Source of the DNA: Rhizobium lentis
GTDB taxonomy: Bacteria; Pseudomonadota; Alphaproteobacteria; Rhizobiales; Rhizobiaceae
Assembly (NCBI RefSeq): GCF_014200175.1
Contig: NZ_JACHBD010000010.1
Location: forward strand, 248,001-312,000
Direction of reading: 5' to 3'
Length of the DNA stretch: 64,000 nt
Shown: positions 62,082 to 64,000 of the stretch, one piece after another
Layout: each line of letters opens with the position of its first letter
How positions within the stretch are numbered: the stretch's first letter is position 1
The notes under the pieces: model-generated
Database searches by the model: none
What the model saw: only the letters and a program-made list of their open reading frames with translations
What the model was told of the DNA's origin: nothing
Made by a program: the position numbers and the translations under genes

Positions 62082-63026
62082 TTACAACAGCCGGTAGGTG
62101 GCGGCAAGAGAAGGCGGCCCATCCGCCGCGATCTCGCCGCGCTCCACGAGATCCTCGATATGGGCGAGCACGGAAAGTGCTGCCGCCCCATGCAGCTTCG
62201 GATCGGTATCGCGATAGATCGCCTTCACCATCTCGGATATCCCGCGGTCCCCCGCCCGGATGCGCTCGAGGATCGCCCGCTCGCGCCCCAGCCGGTGGGC
62301 CTTCAGGCCCTGCAGGAAGGCGGCGGGCTGCGTGACCGGCCCGCCATGGCCGGGCAGCAGCAGGCCGTCCTGGCGTTCCATCAGCCGCTCGAGCGAGGCC
62401 ATGTAATCAGCCATCGAGCCATCCGGCGGCGCGACGATCGAGGTCGACCAGGCCATGACATGATCGCCCGAAAACAGGATATCGCGGCCTTCGAGCGCAA
62501 AGGCGGCATGATTGGCCGTGTGCCCCGGTGTGGCCACCGATGTCAGCGACCAGCCATCGCCGGATAGGGTCTGACCGTCACTGAGCGCGATATCGGGCAC
62601 GAAGGCGAGATCCGAGCTTTCGGAAAACGGATTGCTCTCGCCGTCCCTCAGCGGCCGTGCCGGCCGGTGCGGCCCCTGGCCCACCGTCACCGCCCCGGTT
62701 GCCGACTGCAGCCGGCGGGCCAGCGGCGAGTGGTCGCGATGCGTGTGGCTGACGAAGATATGCGTCACCTCGCGGCCGGCGAGCGCCGCCATCAGCGCCC
62801 GATAATGCGCCTCGTCCTCCGGCCCGGGATCGATGACCGCGACCGAGGAAGCGCCGACGATATAGCTGTTGGTGCCGTAAAAGGTGAAAGGCCCGGGATT
62901 TTCCGCCGTGATCCGCTCGACCCCTGGCGCCACCGGCACGGCGCGCCCATAGGCCGGCTCGAAAGCAAGGTCGAATGCGGGGCTTTCCATGAAGGCGATG
63001 ATCTCGCGGCCGATGACGTCGCCCAT
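62082..63026 (-). CDS. MBL-fold metallo-hydrolase
   Basis: The 314-residue protein has the metallo-beta-lactamase metal motif HTHRDHS (FVSHTHRDHSPLARRL), then PGHTANHAAFAL, FSGDHVMAWS and LLPGHGGPV, all expected ligand positions, plus a C-terminal winged-helix-like BLACT domain (RERAILERIRAGDRGISEMV). The layout matches LACTB2-like hydrolases or endoribonucleases. It starts at ATG 63026 (GTGCTAGGA upstream); an internal Met at 62990 is possible. Confidence 0.92.
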   Translation of the reverse strand: MGDVIGREIIAFMESPAFDLAFEPAYGRAVPVAPGVERITAENPGPFTFYGTNSYIVGASSVAVIDPGPEDEAHYRALMAALAGREVTHIFVSHTHRDHSPLARRLQSATGAVTVGQGPHRPARPLRDGESNPFSESSDLAFVPDIALSDGQTLSGDGWSLTSVATPGHTANHAAFALEGRDILFSGDHVMAWSTSIVAPPDGSMADYMASLERLMERQDGLLLPGHGGPVTQPAAFLQGLKAHRLGRERAILERIRAGDRGISEMVKAIYRDTDPKLHGAAALSVLAHIEDLVERGEIAADGPPSLAATYRLL

Positions 63027-63155
63027 TCCTAGCACGGCCCTTGGCACTCTGCAGCGCATAAATCTGCGGCATGCGCAACTTAGTCATTGTGACAAACGGA
63101 GAGCTTTGCTAATCAGGCGTCGATTTGAGCCGGCGCTTAGCGCCGAAAGCTCTGG

Positions 63156-63230
63156 TGGGGCGTAGCCAAGCGGTAAGGCAGCGGTTTTTGGTACCGCCAT
63201 CCCCTGGTTCGAATCCAGGCGCCCCAGCCA
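63156..63230 (+). tRNA. tRNA-Gln (anticodon TTG)
   Basis: TGGGGCG (63156-63162) pairs with CGCCCCA (63220-63226). The D-arm reads GCCAAGCGGTAAGGC, the anticodon stem GCGGT/ACCGC encloses loop TTTTGGT (anticodon TTG at 63188-63190), and the T-arm is CCTGG TTCGAAT CCAGG. The GCCA end is encoded. All four arms pair cleanly. Confidence 0.96.
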
Positions 63231-63329
63231 TTCTATATTTCATCACTTATTTCAATGTGTTAATTTAAACTAGAAATTACTAACCGTAACAGTAATCCGA
63301 TCCATGGAAGCGTATCAGCGGGGCTTTGA

Positions 63330-63677
63330 ATGAGAATTGTGATTCTTGCTCTGGGTATCGCGGCGACCATATCTTCGGAGGCGCCCACCGCCGAGCCAGA
63401 TCACTGGCAGAAAATGTATCTGAGCTGTCTCTCGGCAGATGTGATTGTTAACGCCCATCGCTCTTGTATTCCGCCCAGTGATCTGTTTGTCGCAGCTGAG
63501 AGCGAGTGCAAAGGCAGCTTGCGTCTTGCTGATCAAGAGATCGAAATGCGACACGCCTTGGACGGTGCTAAACGACTGGCGAGGACGGAAGCTTGGAGGT
63601 CCGAAGTGGAGGAGTATCGGAAGAGGGTCATTGCGATGGCGGTTGAAGTCCAGATTAACAAACGCCATTGCCCTTGA
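63330..63677 (+). CDS. Small secreted hypothetical protein
   Basis: The 115-residue product starts MRIVILALGIAATISSEAPT with a short signal peptide (cleavage near EAPTA). Four cysteines remain in the mature chain (LSCLSAD, RSCIPP, SECKGS, HCP). The composition is relatively poor in G/C at third positions, unlike core genes. I recognise no family. It lies downstream of tRNA-Gln, a common integration spot, but no integrase or repeat of the tRNA end is visible. Confidence 0.55.
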   Translation: MRIVILALGIAATISSEAPTAEPDHWQKMYLSCLSADVIVNAHRSCIPPSDLFVAAESECKGSLRLADQEIEMRHALDGAKRLARTEAWRSEVEEYRKRVIAMAVEVQINKRHCP

Positions 63678-63839
63678 AGCGCAGCGGGGCTTGTTGCACC
63701 ACGCGAGCAATCGGTCATGATTGGTGATCTGGACAACGGCTACATGATGGCCCCTGCGGTAAACGGCCTCCATGAGCGGCTGGTTACCGCTGCAAGGAAA
63801 AGAAATGTGCCGATAAGATAGTGCGACCCGTCTCGCGCC

Positions 63840-64000
63840 TCACTGGCGCTCTGCAATCAACCGAACGCCAGTCAGATCCTCGAGCCTCTCCAACAGCGCA
63901 TCCTGAAACCCCACATCACCAACCTCCGCCGCTGCCTCCCGCCGCTGCCGATGATACCAATACCCGCCGCTGACCTTGGCCGCATCCTCATCGCTCGTCG
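63840..64000 (-). CDS. SDR family oxidoreductase, C-terminal fragment at window edge
   Basis: The minus-strand frame runs from the window edge to the TGA at 63840-63842, giving 52 residues. The segment TSDEDAAKVSGGYWYHRQR and the end LERLEDLTGVRLIAERQ resemble the C-terminus of short-chain dehydrogenases of the retinol/protochlorophyllide-reductase-like group, where (S)SxEAxxVTGGYW follows the active-site domain. The catalytic part lies outside the window, so this is a partial call. Confidence 0.6.
   Translation of the reverse strand, partial: TSDEDAAKVSGGYWYHRQRREAAAEVGDVGFQDALLERLEDLTGVRLIAERQ

Overview
The window looks like chromosomal DNA from an alphaproteobacterium of the Rhizobiaceae, most like Rhizobium (R. 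leguminosarum/R. etli type). The reasons are the high GC content with strong G/C third positions, a CcrM methyltransferase, the rhizobial cox gene order, an IalB-family protein, and many palindromic intergenic repeats of the kind seen in rhizobia (RIME-like elements and the 51-bp 'agagcatgat' palindrome). No phage, insertion sequence, integrase or CRISPR array was recognised. Species assignment is inference.

Layout. 0-8 kb: the 3'-truncated end of tldD (minus), an IalB-like secreted protein (minus), then the aa3 oxidase operon coxB-coxA-ctaB-coxF-ctaG-coxC ending at an intrinsic terminator. 8.1-10.8 kb: a short accessory block (small alpha/beta protein, frameshifted HIT-like gene, plsY-like acyltransferase, chloramphenicol-phosphotransferase-like P-loop kinase) that appears to separate coxC from the oxidase assembly genes. 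10.9-14.8 kb: DUF983, SURF1, ispH, thrB, rnhA. 15-18.8 kb: zinc metallopeptidase, CsbD, YqgE (all minus), DsbD-alpha-like protein and peroxiredoxin (plus). 19.6-22.4 kb: a zinc ABC operon (AztABC-like) headed by a 42-residue membrane microprotein and an AT-rich dyad resembling a Zur site. 23-30.2 kb (minus): small proteins, then the compact operon thrC - M16 peptidase - GNAT - PAS/GGDEF/EAL phosphodiesterase.

30.5-40.3 kb: a lipoprotein, HAD hydrolase, MFS exporter with divergent LysR regulator, a chemoreceptor, three tandem secreted Gly/Ser/Thr-rich proteins sharing a short repeat, and an ArsR-type regulator divergent from a NIPSNAP/ABM pair. 40.4-49.7 kb: ccrM, NTF2-like, HAD, mutY, dciA, a toxin-antitoxin scar plus an intact parDE pair, a DsbA-like lipoprotein and smc. 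49.7-51.1 kb is a nested tandem repeat array of about 420-bp units. 51.2-57.9 kb: GST, aminoglycoside-phosphotransferase-like protein, a probable non-coding transcript with three 3' hairpins, ppdK, a frameshifted small lipoprotein and small proteins. 58.2-64 kb: DUF1499 protein, a second tandem repeat array, a saccharopine-dehydrogenase-like/DUF4166 protein coupled to a DCC protein, an MBL hydrolase, tRNA-Gln(TTG), a small secreted protein and the C-terminal end of an SDR oxidoreductase.

Most genes are core metabolism and cell cycle: respiration, isoprenoid and threonine synthesis, chromosome segregation and methylation, DNA repair. The items least explained by known families are the microprotein at the head of the zinc operon, the triad of secreted repeat proteins, the smc-adjacent nested array and the presumed RNA upstream of ppdK. 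Three small genes (HIT-like, antitoxin-like, lipoprotein) carry what look like single indels. All functional calls rest on reading the sequence; no database search was run.
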